Origin: Nageia nagi
Lineage: Eukaryota; Pinophyta
Reading direction: 5' to 3'
DNA length: 64,000 nt
NCBI GenBank assembly: GCA_050084985.1
Contig: JBITNC010000001.1
Location: forward strand, 95,790,001-95,854,000
The position numbers and the translations under genes are program-made. Below, piece by piece: positions 12,465 to 23,529 of the stretch. Numbering within the stretch: the first letter of the stretch is position 1; every line of letters starts with the position of its first letter. The notes under the pieces were generated by a model, which saw only the letters and a list, made by a program, of their open reading frames with translations, did no database searches and was not told the origin of the DNA.

Positions 12465-12500
12465 CTAAAGATGGGTCCTATAGATTGGACTCGAAATATC
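12465..12500 (+). ncRNA. Hammerhead-like motif in the Penelope 3' region
   Basis: CTAAAGA (one change from the hammerhead core CTGANGA) is followed by a hairpin pairing GGGTCC (12473-12478) with GGACTC (12487-12492) around an 8-nt loop, and then immediately GAAA (12493-12496) and TATC. Penelope-like elements are known to carry minimal hammerhead motifs of the form CTGANGA, stem II, GAAACGTC. TATC in place of CGTC is what CpG decay would give. One extra T lies between the core and stem II. The changed core G suggests this copy no longer cleaves. Confidence 0.55.
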
Positions 12501-12550
12501 AATAATTCAAATTCATATGCAAGTCAACTAAAAATAACTAAAGAGAAATC

Positions 12551-13364
12551 TTAGTCTTCCTTTTCATTTTAATTTATGTTGTTATTTTATATTAACACTT
12601 CATTTCACCATCATCCCATAATAGTTATTCACATTTGTATATTTTATAACCTTTTGTATTTTTGATAAAATTATAATGATATTTGGTGTGCTTCTCCAAA
12701 TCTCTTTTTAGGGTGATAAGGTGGTGATAGAGCTTGATCATTTATGGATATTTATTAGCCACTAGGATATGCCCCTTTCACAATGAATCATATCCCACTA
12801 AAGTAGTCTTCTAGGTATAAATCTCAATCTTTCCAACATTGTCATCCAACTCTACATGGATACTCTAGATCCTCAATATGCCCTCATTCATAACCACAAC
12901 ATACTACATTATCTTGTATAACTCATCATACTAATGACTAGGATACATACTTTAAAGAATAGAACCCATCATTAGAAGGGATGACTTCCAAGGATATAAT
13001 ATGCATGGGATCAGATAATATTTTCCTATCATAATGATGGTGTCATATTCCTATTGAAACTAAGGATAAATGATGATGATAAGATCACCCCTTCCAACAT
13101 GATTTAAATGTCATTTTCTAAGATGCTCCTATAGGTTTAAACATGTGTTTATTATTATTTTTTGTTAATTCATCATCCAATATTAGGGTTAGTTTGAATA
13201 ACTCATATGGGGTTCCTTATCCACCCATTCTTTTTGTTGTAAAGTTATTATATATATTTTTAATATAATACATTTTCATGAAAAGAAGATTGATAAAAAC
13301 AAGTAATATCTATAAATACTTCATTAAATTGGATTGATTCTCAAGCTTGAAAATAATTTTCAAT
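12551..13364. other. Tandem-unit sequence, no gene seen
   Basis: This stretch is collinear with about 46660-47405 in copy B and 59690-60280 in copy C. It may include the degenerate tail of the old unit LINE, but no frame is open across copies. Confidence 0.5.
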
Positions 13365-13399
13365 TGTGATGGTGGGTGTTGTGGAGCGGGTGGGGAGTG

Positions 13400-15053
13400 A
13401 TGTGGTTCGAGTGGGCATGTCGAGGAGCTTGGTGGTTTAGGTGAGGTTTTAGATCAAGGTGGGGGAGTTGGTCTAGGATCAAAGATTCAAGTTGGTGAAG
13501 CTTTGAATGGTAATCCATTCCCTATTTCAGTTTCTAAGGTGAAGGTTGACCCTAAGCCTCTAGATTCTATCAAGAATATGATAAAGCAGAGAAAATTATC
13601 TTATACATAAGTGGCAAGAAGGTCAAACATCTCTCCTCTAGATTTGTGCTTTAATATTTGAGCTATGGAGGGGAAGATTAAGATTCTCCCAGAGATCATT
13701 AAGATCACTATGGAGGAAGGTGCTTTGAGTCTTGTGGGAAAGTTCTTAGGTCCACATCTGGATATAGATTCATTATGGGAATGGGCTTTTCAAAAATATA
13801 AAACAAGTAGGAGGTTTGATATTATGGCTCTTTTGAATTTTCTTCTTGATTAAGTTTTGTTTGGGAGAGGATCTTCAAAACATTTTGTATGAGGTACCCT
13901 AGATGTTTTAGTAGTGGGAACTATTTGTGATGAAATGGGCCTCAAATTTTGATCCCAATATCCAAGTCATTACTTTTGTTTCTATTTAGGTCAGACTTCC
14001 AAGTCTCTCATTTCAATATTGGCATGATGAAGTCTTATATGGGATTGGGAACTGGATTGAAATTCTTATTACCATTGATAAAGCTACCAAGATAAAATCT
14101 TGCATGATCTTTGCAAGATTATGCATAAGCATCTTCCTTACTTCGAACCTCCCAAAGATAATTGACTTAATTTTAGAGCTAGGATTTTGGTCACAAATGA
14201 TTGAGTACAAAAATCCTCCTCAAACCTATGAACATTGTAAGAACAAAGGCCATGATTCCTCATGGTGTCCTATGAAATTGTAGGATAAATATAAGAAAAA
14301 ATAATATGGTGGGAAAAGCTTTGTCCATATAATAGAGCTAGGAGATACTTTGGGACCGCCCGATTGTCAAGGAGGAATTGGGGAGTTTCCACCATTAATG
14401 CTTTCTATAGCTTGGAGGACCAGCTATCTAAGGTGGATCTGATGATGGAGAAACTATTATATCACAAAGCCATGGCCCTTGTGGGGCCAAGACAAATCAC
14501 AAATGAAGCCTTGCTAACATTGTTGGAAGATAAAGAGTTGGTTGATAGGATTTTAAACCAAGATATGGAGGATTAAGAGGATTCTTCCTTTTAAGAGGAG
14601 ATTCTAGTGCTAGAGGAGGAGTACCAAGGAAAGTGGGAAATTATTTCTCAAACACAAGGGTTTGAAGACCCCCAAGTTGGTGTTATGTCTAATGTTTTGG
14701 ATAGAGTCCCTAAAACTCAACTATTAGTACCCTTGGAACCTAGCTTGGAGCTCATAGCTCAAGTTGATATGAATGAAGATGTTCCTACAACCACCTATGT
14801 CTAGTCTATAGGGGGTAAGTTTTGGGATGATAAGGAGGATTATGAATCTTAAGAGGAAAATATTATTGCTACTTTGGGCTAGAATAATAAAAAGAAAAAG
14901 AAGAAACTTCATGGTTTGGTTAGAAAGGACCACCCTGGAAGACCCTCTAAGGGAGCATTAAGATACCAAGAAACCAAGATGAATATTACTAAGGGAGCCC
15001 AAGATACCCTATTTAGGGGCAAAGGAAATAAAGGTAAAATTGTGAAGTTATGA
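13400..15053 (+). pseudogene. LINE ORF1, DUF4283-like with zinc knuckle
   Basis: The reading frame starts in the G-rich 5' region. After MEGKIKILPEI (13665) it contains SLVGKFLGPHLDIDSLWEWA, the opening of the DUF4283-type domain of plant LINE ORF1. This is followed by degraded VWVRLP..YWHDEVLYGIGN-like sequence near 14000-14060. A zinc knuckle at about 14230-14270 reads (Y)EHCKNKGHDSSWC, with the first Cys of CCHC changed to Tyr. The C-terminal part is acidic and then basic (KKKKKKLHG at about 14890). The final codons run AAG TTA TGA, overlapping the ORF2 start as ATGA at 15050-15053. Several frameshifts and many stops break it. The protein would bind the LINE RNA. Confidence 0.75.
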
Positions 15054-18000
15054 GAATCCTCTCTTGGAATGTAAGGGGAATATATGATCCCAAAAGACAT
15101 AGAAGTTCACTAGATTTAAAGAAGGATTTGATACCAAAGGTGATCCTTCTTTAAGAAACAAAAATTATTGAAAGAAAGGAACTTCTTATTAAAAATATTT
15201 TATGGAGGGAGGTGGATTTTGTTTCTGTTCATGCATTTAGTAAGTTTGGAGGTATTTTATGTCTGTGGGATATAACTAAATTAGAAGATAGAGTTATTAT
15301 TTCTATTTCAAGTTTTTACTCTATGATTTTCATTTCTTTAGTTACTAAGTAGACCTTTATTATTACGAATGTGTACAACCCCATTACTTGCATGGGTAGG
15401 AAAATTTTGTGGTCTTCTCTAAATCATATGTGGAAAGCTTTTATGGGTTTGAGCTAGATTGTGGCCGAAGATTTCAATGCATCCTTGTACCCTTTTGAGA
15501 AGCCATGGATCTAACTAGAATGAGAGAGGAGGGGGTCTCTTTCTTCCTTGATCTCTCAGGCTAAGATTTAATATCCCAATAGAGATCAGTTGATAAGCTT
15601 CTTAATAAAATTCTTGGCTTGATGAATGAAAGACTCAATAACCTTTTAAGTGGCAAGTTTTAAGAGAAGGAGTTTAAAGCTATTGTATTCGATATGGGTA
15701 GATCCAAGGCTCCTAGCCCAGATGGATTTTCTGAAAGTTGTTTTTAAACCTTTTGGGAAATCCTATGTAAGGATATTGTAATGGAAGTATAGGAATTTCA
15801 AGTCACCAAAATTATGCCAAAAGATGTGAATTCTACCTTTATTGCTCTTATCCCTAAAGATACTGATGCTAATTCTTTTGGTAAATTTTTCCCTATCAGC
15901 CTATGTAATTTCCTTTATAATATTATTTTGAAAATGATGGAAAATAGGTTGAAACCACTCTCCCTCTAATCATTAGTCCTATCAAAGGGGTTTTGTTCTA
16001 GGGAGGCAAATCTTGGATGGGATCATTATGGTTCATGAGGTTACTCACTCGACCTTGAAATCTGGAAGGGATGGCATGTTACTTAAGTTGGATATTAGTA
16101 AAGCCTAAAATAGAGTTAATTGGAAATTCCTATTATTGGTGATGCATAAGTTTGGGTTTTATTATGATTGGTTAGCTTTGGTTCATGAATGTATCTCAAC
16201 CACAACCTTTTATGTACTTTTCAATTGGGCTGATGTGGGCTATTTCCCTAGAAAAAGAGGTCTTCTCTAGGGTGATCCTTTATCCCCCTTCCTCTTTATC
16301 ATTTTAGCTGAAGCCTTAGGGAGGAGTATTCAAGTGGCTAGTCAAGAGGGTATGATATTTGAAGGTATTAAACCTACAAGGGATCTCCCACCTATATCTT
16401 ACCAATAGTTTTTAGATGATACCTTTATCTACTAGATCTTCTATTCCCCAAGCTCGTTGTGTAAAGCAAATTTGAGACCTTTATGAAGGGGTTGCAAGTC
16501 AAAAAATAAATTTTGAGAAAAGTAAGTTATTTTTATTAAACATTGGAAGGATTGTTGAATAGAGAGTGGAAAATAATTTTTTATTTTGCTATTGGAGAAT
16601 TGCCAACCACCTATCTGGGCATGCCTCTTTTTAAAGGTGCAATGAAAGAGGCTTTGTGGGATCCAATTATTGAATGCTTTTTGAAGAAGTTAGAAGGATG
16701 GAAGGGTGCACTTGTTAGTCAAGCAGGTAAACTTTAGCTGATTAAGTCAATTTTACAAAGCTTTATGGGGTATTATATGTCAATCTTTAAGATCCCAAGG
16801 AAGGTGTTAGACATGCTTATCCAAATTTAGAGGGACTTCCTTTATATAGGTATTAAGGAGAAAAAAAGGATGGCTTTGGTGTCCTGGAGGAAGCTTTTAT
16901 TACCTTTAATATAGGTGGTTTGGGTATTATAAATATTAAAAAGATGAATCTTGCTATGATGGACAAGATAGCATGGAAGGTGGCCATTGGGATAGATTGT
17001 CCTTAGGTGGAAATTGTCAAAGTTATGTATCTTCCAAATTCTTTATTTTTAGAAGAGGTAAATCCAAGGTTAGGCTCCACCTTTTGGAATGGTATCTAGT
17101 GTACTAAGGATTTCCTCAAAAATCATAAATGCTAGATTATTGGTGATGGGAGTAAGGTTCACTTTTGGAAGGATAGATGGTTATTGAAATCCCTTCTTTG
17201 GGAGCACGAGGATTTATATTTGTTGATGAGAAACCTTATTCTAAAATATGGAGGAAAGATTTACAATTACATTTCTCAAGGGGAGAGACACTCATGAAAA
17301 TTATTGACCTTAGACCATCCTTTATATTCTCAAAAGAAAGCCTTGGCTATAGTGAATAAGATGCTTAAATTCTATGCCATGTCTATAGGAAAGGAGGACT
17401 CCTTTCTTTGGGGGGGAGAAACAAGGGTCTTTCTCGGGCAAGTCAACCTACAAGTTCTTGGTAGTAAGATTACCTGAGCGGGATATGGCCCAAAAGGTGT
17501 GGGTCAAGCACCTCATTCCTAAAATTGGTTTTTTTTTTTCTAGGTGGCAACTCAAAATAAAATCCTCACTATAGATAACTTGAGAAGCAGGGGATTCAGT
17601 ATGGCTAATAGATGTATTTTGTGTTAAAGGAAAGAGGAATTAGTGAATCATTTGTTGATTCATTATTATTATATGGTTGAACTCTTACACTTTATTTTGC
17701 AACAATTTTATATGAAGTGGGTGGTTCCTAAGATAGTCAATGATATTCTATAATAATGGGATGATCCTTTCTTTAGTACTAGATTAAGAAGACTATGAGA
17801 TCTTAGTCTTCCCCATATTTGGTGGGGAGTTTGGGATGAAATAAACTATTAATATCACCAATTTCATTAAGAAGAACCTATCTATTTTCAAGCTCAAGAT
17901 ATTTTGGAGAGCCCCTGATGAGGCCTTGATTCTTTTTAATTGGGAATTGGAAAGGAATATTGATCTGATTGTTCAGCACCCTAGAAAGAAAGCTCATTAG

Positions 18001-18480
18001 GTGCATCCTTCAGTTGGTTGGCTCTTGGTTAACTTTGATGGTTTTTCAAAAGGCAATCTAGGTCCCGCGAGAGTGACAAGAGTAGTTAGAGATCAAGGGG
18101 GAGAATTAAATTAATTATTGCAAAACTTTTGGGTTATCAAATAGCCATTTTGTTGAATCTTGGGCAACATTCATTAGTCTATCTATGCTTGGAAGATTAA
18201 ATTGTAATAATCTCATTATCATGGGGGATTATCTCAATGTGATTAATATGCTCCAAGGTCCCACTCCTAAAGGTTAAGATGTCAACTCTATGATTGTGGA
18301 GGATAGAGGAATAATAATGGGATTGAAAATGTTACTATCCAGCATAAACTTTCGAGACTCTAACTTCTTGGTTGATCGAATTATGGATAAGGTAGTGGGA
18401 ATGGTAGAATTGATAGTTTGGGAAAGAGATTTTCTTGAATAGTTCATGGCTTTGGCAATAGAGGATGGATGGAAAGATTT
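15050..18480 (+). pseudogene. LINE ORF2: endonuclease, RT, RNase H
   Basis: ORF2 begins MRILSWNVRGI, the N-terminal strand of the apurinic-type endonuclease. A VAEDFNA segment (about 15460-15480) corresponds to the family GDFN motif. The RT begins only about 60 codons later (MGRSKAPSPDGFS, about 15690), so several hundred bases of late endonuclease and linker are missing. RT motifs GDPLSPFLFIILAEALGR (about 16275) and FLDDT (about 16412) are clear, followed by LEGWKGALVSQAGKL (16690). A C-x2-C-type region (CILC, about 17615) leads to an RNase H start, GWLLVNFDGFSKGNLGPARV (about 18018), as found at the C-terminus of plant L1 ORF2. Stops are frequent; most can be read as former Gln codons. Confidence 0.85.
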
Positions 18481-20660
18481 GGCTAAGATGTAACATGGGT
18501 TGTGATCATTGGCTTTTAAATTTGAAAGTTATGGTGGAGTTTGTTTACTTAGGTGTTTTGTATGGAAGGTGGGTATTTTTGAAAAGTCTAGCTTGATGTT
18601 TTTATTGATGTGGACTAATGGCATGATTGGATGGGTTTTTTTTAGAATAATTGAATTAGCATCAGTAGATGTTGAGGTGGTTTATACTTATCTCATGGTT
18701 TTTTCCCTTTTGGGTGATAGGTTCTAGGAGTGTGGAAGATTTTGTTGGTAAGGCCAATTGGAAGGGTTTTGGTCTAGGTGACACTTGGGCAAGAGTCTAC
18801 CTTTTATTATCATGGGGGTAGCAAATTTGGGCTTGGTAAGCTTCACATCACTTGATTATGAGGCATAAAATGCATGGGAGTTAACTTTTCATATGATGTA
18901 GGATGGGACAGGCATGAACTTTAGCATATATAATGACTTCAAGCCCATTGTTAGCTCGACTTCATAAATAATGGATTTAGAGAAGTGATAGGTGATGATC
19001 ATCAAAGGGTTTGTAGGGAATCTTGCTATCCTTATAGTATGGACATCATAGCAAGGTAGTTGAGAAGGAGGTGTTTTCAATCTTAAAAGCTTGATTCTCC
19101 CAAAATATGAGTAAAGGTGATGGAAGCTATTATTTATAGTTAGTGTTCCAATAGATTTTCATCATATTTTCTCAGGAATCTATTCAAAAGAATTCATTAG
19201 AGGACCTTAGTGTTTCTGCTATAATGATGGCACATAAGAGAAAACAAGATGTGGAGGGATTAGAATTTAGATTAGAATTAAGGAAACTGAACGTCTCTTC
19301 TACTATTCAAACAATTGTAGAACTAGGGGGTATCTTGGATTTCTTGGAAAAATTTAATGATCATAATGAAGATGTTACTAGGAAGTTTTGGAAAGATTAC
19401 AAGGGGGCTCGACGAAGGTGTACAAGATCATATTTTAGGTGAATCACAAACTATTATCAAAGATCATGAGGTTGAAAATCTTAGGGGAGACAATTTGGTA
19501 GGATAACCATATTTTGAAAAATAGAGCTGGTTAAATTCTGTAGAGGGGGTCTTGAGCTCCCTCATGAGAAGTAGGTGGTAGTGGTCACATGTTGCTTCCA
19601 TAATTGTAGCTATAGGTTGCTCTTACAATTATGTAGTTCATCACCCTTGATAACACAAATGTATAAGTTTGTATTTTCCATTTTGGGTTCCTAAATCATC
19701 TAAAGGGAATCAAAATGAACATTCCTACATTCCTATTTATGGACTAGATAAGGCAATGAAGGATTTCCAAAAATGAAAAGGGAGTGACCTTAGCCACCAA
19801 GGTCTAATTTTGATGGTGTTTAAATATGTTATAGTTCATACGAGGGTCTTGAACATGTTCAATTGTGTGGTTTTGAAAGGGGGTCCTTTAGTTGGAATAA
19901 TTGAATGCAAATATGGAGGTGGTCAGAGAAGAAATTTGAATTAAATTTGAGAACATGGACTGGTAATTAGCTAGGATAAGGTGAAATGATATCAAACCTA
20001 AAAAGAAAAGAAAGGGGAAATTTACATGGAGGATTTAGATTTTGAGGATGACCTTGATGAGGTGGAGGTTGTGGAAAAATCACTTGAACAATTAGATGCA
20101 AAAAAATAAGGATAAGATATCCAACCTCTTAGGATGGAAGGTTGACTAGAAGGAGCTCTAGAAATGTTTACTATGGAAGAGAAGTGCACTTTTCTAGAAG
20201 TCCTTCCTGATATCCCAGCTCAAAAAGTTGATAATGTGGAAGGGATTGAGTTTGTTCCAAAGTCTCAGTGGAGGTCAAGGGTAGCTCGCTAAGGGAAAAA
20301 CCATTTTGGGTATGATCAATCCACTTTGGTTATAGTTAAGGCCCTTGAGAAAATTTTGCATGAAATGGAAGTGGAAGCTAGTAAGGAGGGTTGATGGTGG
20401 ATGAGTCCTCTATTTTGGTTATGTCCTTTGTTGGTTTCATGATTTTTACAAGGACACTAAGAAGGACTATTTTGATATTTTCTTTTTGCATATAGTAGTT
20501 TTAAATGTTGTATAGGAGGATTTTGATTTGATGTATTATCTTTGCTTCCTATAAGGATTATTATTTTTTGGATTTTCATGATCCAATCTCTCTCTTGAGC
20601 TTAAGTGCTTAATTTTGAGAAGTTGTACATGGTTAGGATTCTAGTAAAAATCCATCCTCC
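18481..20660 (+). other. LINE 3' region with unassigned coding-like stretches
   Basis: The 2.2 kb after the RNase H domain holds patches that look like former coding sequence. One is the frame 19224-19442 (HKRKQDVEGLEFRLELRK). Another is an acidic stretch at about 20025-20110 (EDLDFEDDLDEVEVVEKSLE) followed by IPAQKVDNVEGIEFVPKSQW near 20210-20270. I recognise no domain. It could be an unusually long 3' part of this LINE or a second LINE fragment joined to it. The end is AT-rich and runs into the A tail. Confidence 0.4.
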
Positions 20661-20678
20661 AATATTATTAAAAAAAAA

Positions 20679-21700
20679 TTAAGCAATGGTTGAATAAGTG
20701 TATGAATGAATTTTTAATAATGGTATAAGGACATGCCATTTATAACAAGATAACATGATACAATAATTAGGAGGGTTTATTAGGTTTATTTGAGAGAAAT
20801 ATTGGGAGTTTTATATCATAATATAATGCATAAAACGGGTCCATATTATATTATATGTAGGAATATAATGCATAGAGATAATTAATTGCCAACTTTCAAC
20901 ATATATCTCTATAGGGTTTACTACCTATGATATCATTATTTTATAGGCATATAAGGAAGATATAACTACAACATCATTATGGAAAATATATTGAAAGACT
21001 TACATACTTAGAAGGATTTTCCTTGAAGTTTCTATTAGATTTATTACTTTCTTAAGGAATATTATATGGTATTCTTTTTAATCTTAAAATTTGATATTTC
21101 ATAAGTTATTCTCTCTTATTGACTATTCTATTGTATTTTTTTAGTAAAGTCCCAAAACAAACCACTTGGTAAATTAAAACGATTTTTTATACAATAACTC
21201 AAAACCTATTATTACAAATTTGGAATAGTGTGGGAAAAAAAACTACCATTACTTATATCATATTACATTTCCTAAAAAAGGATAAATATTTTTACACATT
21301 TCATACTTACAGAGAATATTTCCCTTTTTAATGGGATTACTACTAAAACCATAATATTTGGGCCTACTATTCTTAAAATATTAAAAATTGATCTTCTAAA
21401 ATCATTAACATTAGTAGTCATCATTTCAACTTCCTATGAATTAAGAGGCTCATACCTTTAGCTTATTGTATTAGGATCCATTTTCATATATTTGGATAGA
21501 TTTCATATGATTTCTTATCTAATTTTGAGAGTATTCTACTGCTAAAGCCATATAAGATTTTCTGCTTATTGTCAGCAACATGTTTGGTTGTTTCTTTTTA
21601 CCTCACCTCATCTTCACTTATAAATCCAATATGTTTTCATGCCATATCAACTTTATTTTATACATTTCAAGTTACCTAGATATCATTCTTGAGAAATTTT
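20679..21700. other. Tandem-unit sequence, no gene seen
   Basis: This stretch is collinear with 47406-48890 (interrupted there by a solo LTR) and 60270-61190. A short phrase around CTATGATATCATTATTT followed by GGAAAATATATTGAAAGACT (20930-21000) also occurs earlier in the same unit (7290-7390), so each unit has a diverged internal direct repeat. Confidence 0.5.
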
Positions 21701-22480
21701 ATTTATTTTACTATAGGTTCCTTCAAGTTTGATTAAAGCTTAGACTCTTTATCTTGATATGCTACTATTAATCCTTTGTTAAGAGATTTCCTTCTTAATT
21801 TTGTAGTGATCCAACCTCTATTATTAGGATGTCCAGTTTTTTGTATTTGCTTCACATTATCCACATATTGTTTAGTAATTCCATCCCTTCTCTCTGGTTC
21901 CTTTTTGATATCCTTGCCTATGATTACCACCATATTCTCCTTGTGCATACTTGATCTATATTCCCTTTATTTAATGGTTCCTTTCATAGAATCATTTGCA
22001 ATTTTTCCTTCCTCTAATTTTTGGTTTCTAATTCACCATTTGTTTCTTGATTCTCTATTACTTACAAATTATATTTTCTATGATTTTCCTTGTTGGGCAA
22101 GATCCTACATTGTGACCAATATGTTTGCAAGTTAGACACATATAATTTTTATTTTCATAGAGCATTTAGTAGATCTATTCTCCTAATTATGATTCTAATG
22201 TGATTATCTTGAAGAGATTTACTCCAAATTCCATCATGACATAAAACCTTGTATTCACCATTTGAGTTCAATCTTTTATGATCTCATTTGATGATAGAAA
22301 TATTTTTAAGGATCCTATGATCCCCTCAAACATATTTTATTTCTAAAATTTGAATTGATGATGCAAAAGGATAACCCAAATTTGATCCATCATAATTTGA
22401 GCTTTGAATGGGTTGAATTTTGGGTTCCATTTTTCTAGAAACAAACCTTGCTTACTAAAAAGCTAAGGTGAGCTTAAAAT
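21700..22480 (-). pseudogene. Antisense LINE ORF1 remnant with zinc knuckle, copy A
   Basis: On the minus strand, a broken frame contains KWNPKFNPFKAQIMMDQIW-like sequence near 22430. This is the late part of a DUF4283-type domain (compare family phrases WxPNFNP...VWVRLP). It then reads CLTCKHIGHNVGSCP at about 22085-22130, a perfect C-x2-C-x4-H-x4-C zinc knuckle. The downstream minus frame 21948-21733 continues as a basic, asparagine-rich region. The order is that of plant LINE ORF1. The plus-strand frame at 21776-22135 is its shadow. Copies B and D/C carry the same remnant in worse condition. Confidence 0.6.
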
Positions 22481-23524
22481 AAAGTCCATATCCTTTACAT
22501 TAATAATGGTGAACATGATGTAATCATCGAATATTGTAATGATATATATAATTCATTTAATATTTCACCTTAATGTTTCCCATTTATACATCATATCAAT
22601 ATCTGGACTAGCTCCATGAAGTTTTCCAATGAGATTGTAATGCTCCCTTTCTATTGATTGATGAGCCCTCCTTCACTAAGAGGAGTTAAATGAAGGTAAT
22701 ATTGCTTCAATAATGGTATGCATTCTTATTTCTTATGTTGCATCCATATTTTGATATATTTATCTTAAATATTCAATTCTTATGGTCTTCAATACCTAAT
22801 ATTTATTTGGAATTTATCTACACAATGCTTACAAGACATCATTATTGCATACTTGTGCTATCATATAAAAAATATAACATAAATATAAAAGAAAACATGC
22901 AATAATATATTTAATCTAAAAAAAAAAATGTATTAGTGGATCTAAATTATAAACTTATAACATGCATCAAACAATCCTATGGTAGAAATTTAATATGTAT
23001 GATCTAATCTACCATGCAATGCAAAAATATTTCTATTTTAGGATGATGATGTATGTCAAAACCCTAACATGAAGCTAATCTAATCATTGTAGTAATAAAA
23101 AGTAATACAAGCATTGTGCTCAATATCTCATAGAGAATTTTAGGGTCACTCTAAAAGTATGATAAATAAAGTGATTAGAAGGGTTGTAAGGGGAGAGGGA
23201 TAGACATACATATATATAGTAAAGGCAAATTAGCGTTTCATAAAGTTTCCTAAATTAAAAAGACGTAAAATAGGGAATAAAGTTTATTTTTATTGGAAAC
23301 AAGTAAAATATACAATTGGAATCTTAGATAGTTAGTTTTTTCCATTCTAAGATGATGACAATAAAGCAAAAAAAGGCTAAAACTAGCCCAAAGATGGATT
23401 GATTGATTTTGAATCTACAATCCAATTAGGCAAGATCAATAGATGGGCCAATTTATGAGTTAGTAGGATTATTAGGACTTGACATAAACATGATGAATAA
23501 ATATGCACATTTTCAATGTCTATA
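22481..23524. other. Tandem-unit sequence up to the LTR element, no gene seen
   Basis: AT-rich unit sequence containing the copy A/B landmark at 23006. It ends at the target site CTTGG (23525-23529), where the LTR element inserted. Confidence 0.5.
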
Positions 23525-23529
23525 CTTGG
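23525..23529. other. Target site duplication, left (CTTGG)
   Basis: CTTGG immediately precedes the 5' LTR. The identical CTTGG follows the 3' LTR at 36237-36241. The uninterrupted site in copies A and C has a single CTTGG. Confidence 0.9.

Larger units (their letters stand above)
11269..12550 (+). mobile_element. 5'-truncated Penelope-like element with GIY-YIG
   Basis: This insertion is present only in copy A: the unit reads CAACTCTCAT up to 11270 and resumes near CTTCCTTTTCAT at about 12555. Plus-strand frames give, in order, the RT active-site region RYVDDT followed by WPHGKDSLEFLHNTL, the post-RT region with THTDMCLHASSHHHYAQK, the linker YLPYIEGLSDNLAKIL, and a GIY-YIG endonuclease domain. 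This order and these phrases are characteristic of EN(+) Penelope-like elements. It lacks everything upstream of the RT active site. Frameshifts lie near 11390 and 11850, with further stops at about 11620-11670. EN(+) Penelope elements are mainly animal; in plants I recall them from conifers. Confidence 0.9.
13365..20678 (+). mobile_element. L1-type LINE with ORF1 and ORF2
   Basis: The insertion separates TTTTCAAT (ending 13364) from CAATGGTTGAATAAGTG (20683 on), which are adjacent in copy B at about 47405. It has a G-rich 5' start, ORF1 with DUF4283-like and zinc-knuckle parts, ORF2 with endonuclease, RT, a Cys-rich C-terminal region and RNase H, and about 2 kb of 3' sequence ending in a 9-A tail (20670-20678). 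Possible target duplications are AATTTTCAAT (left) and AATTAAGCAAT (right), but this match is weak. The element is full of stops, many at Gln codons, and is dead. Confidence 0.85.
2605..23005 (+). repeat. Tandem unit, copy A
   Basis: The unit phase is set arbitrarily at the landmark AATCTACCATG, seen at 2605, 23006, 50236 and (as AATCTAACATG) 62581. Copy A spans 20.4 kb. Removing the LINE (13365-20678), the Penelope-like insertion (11269-12550) and the solo LTR (9922-10404) leaves about 11.3 kb collinear with copies B and C. The order of landmarks is the same in every copy: AATCTACC, the ACTTGGCTATAACTC region, the conserved block, LINE endonuclease remains, and antisense LINE ORF1 remains. 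Confidence 0.8.

Noticed and set aside
21776-22135. 119-codon plus-strand hydrophobic ORF
   Set aside because: It is the complement of the minus-strand LINE ORF1 remnant and is not open in copies B or C.
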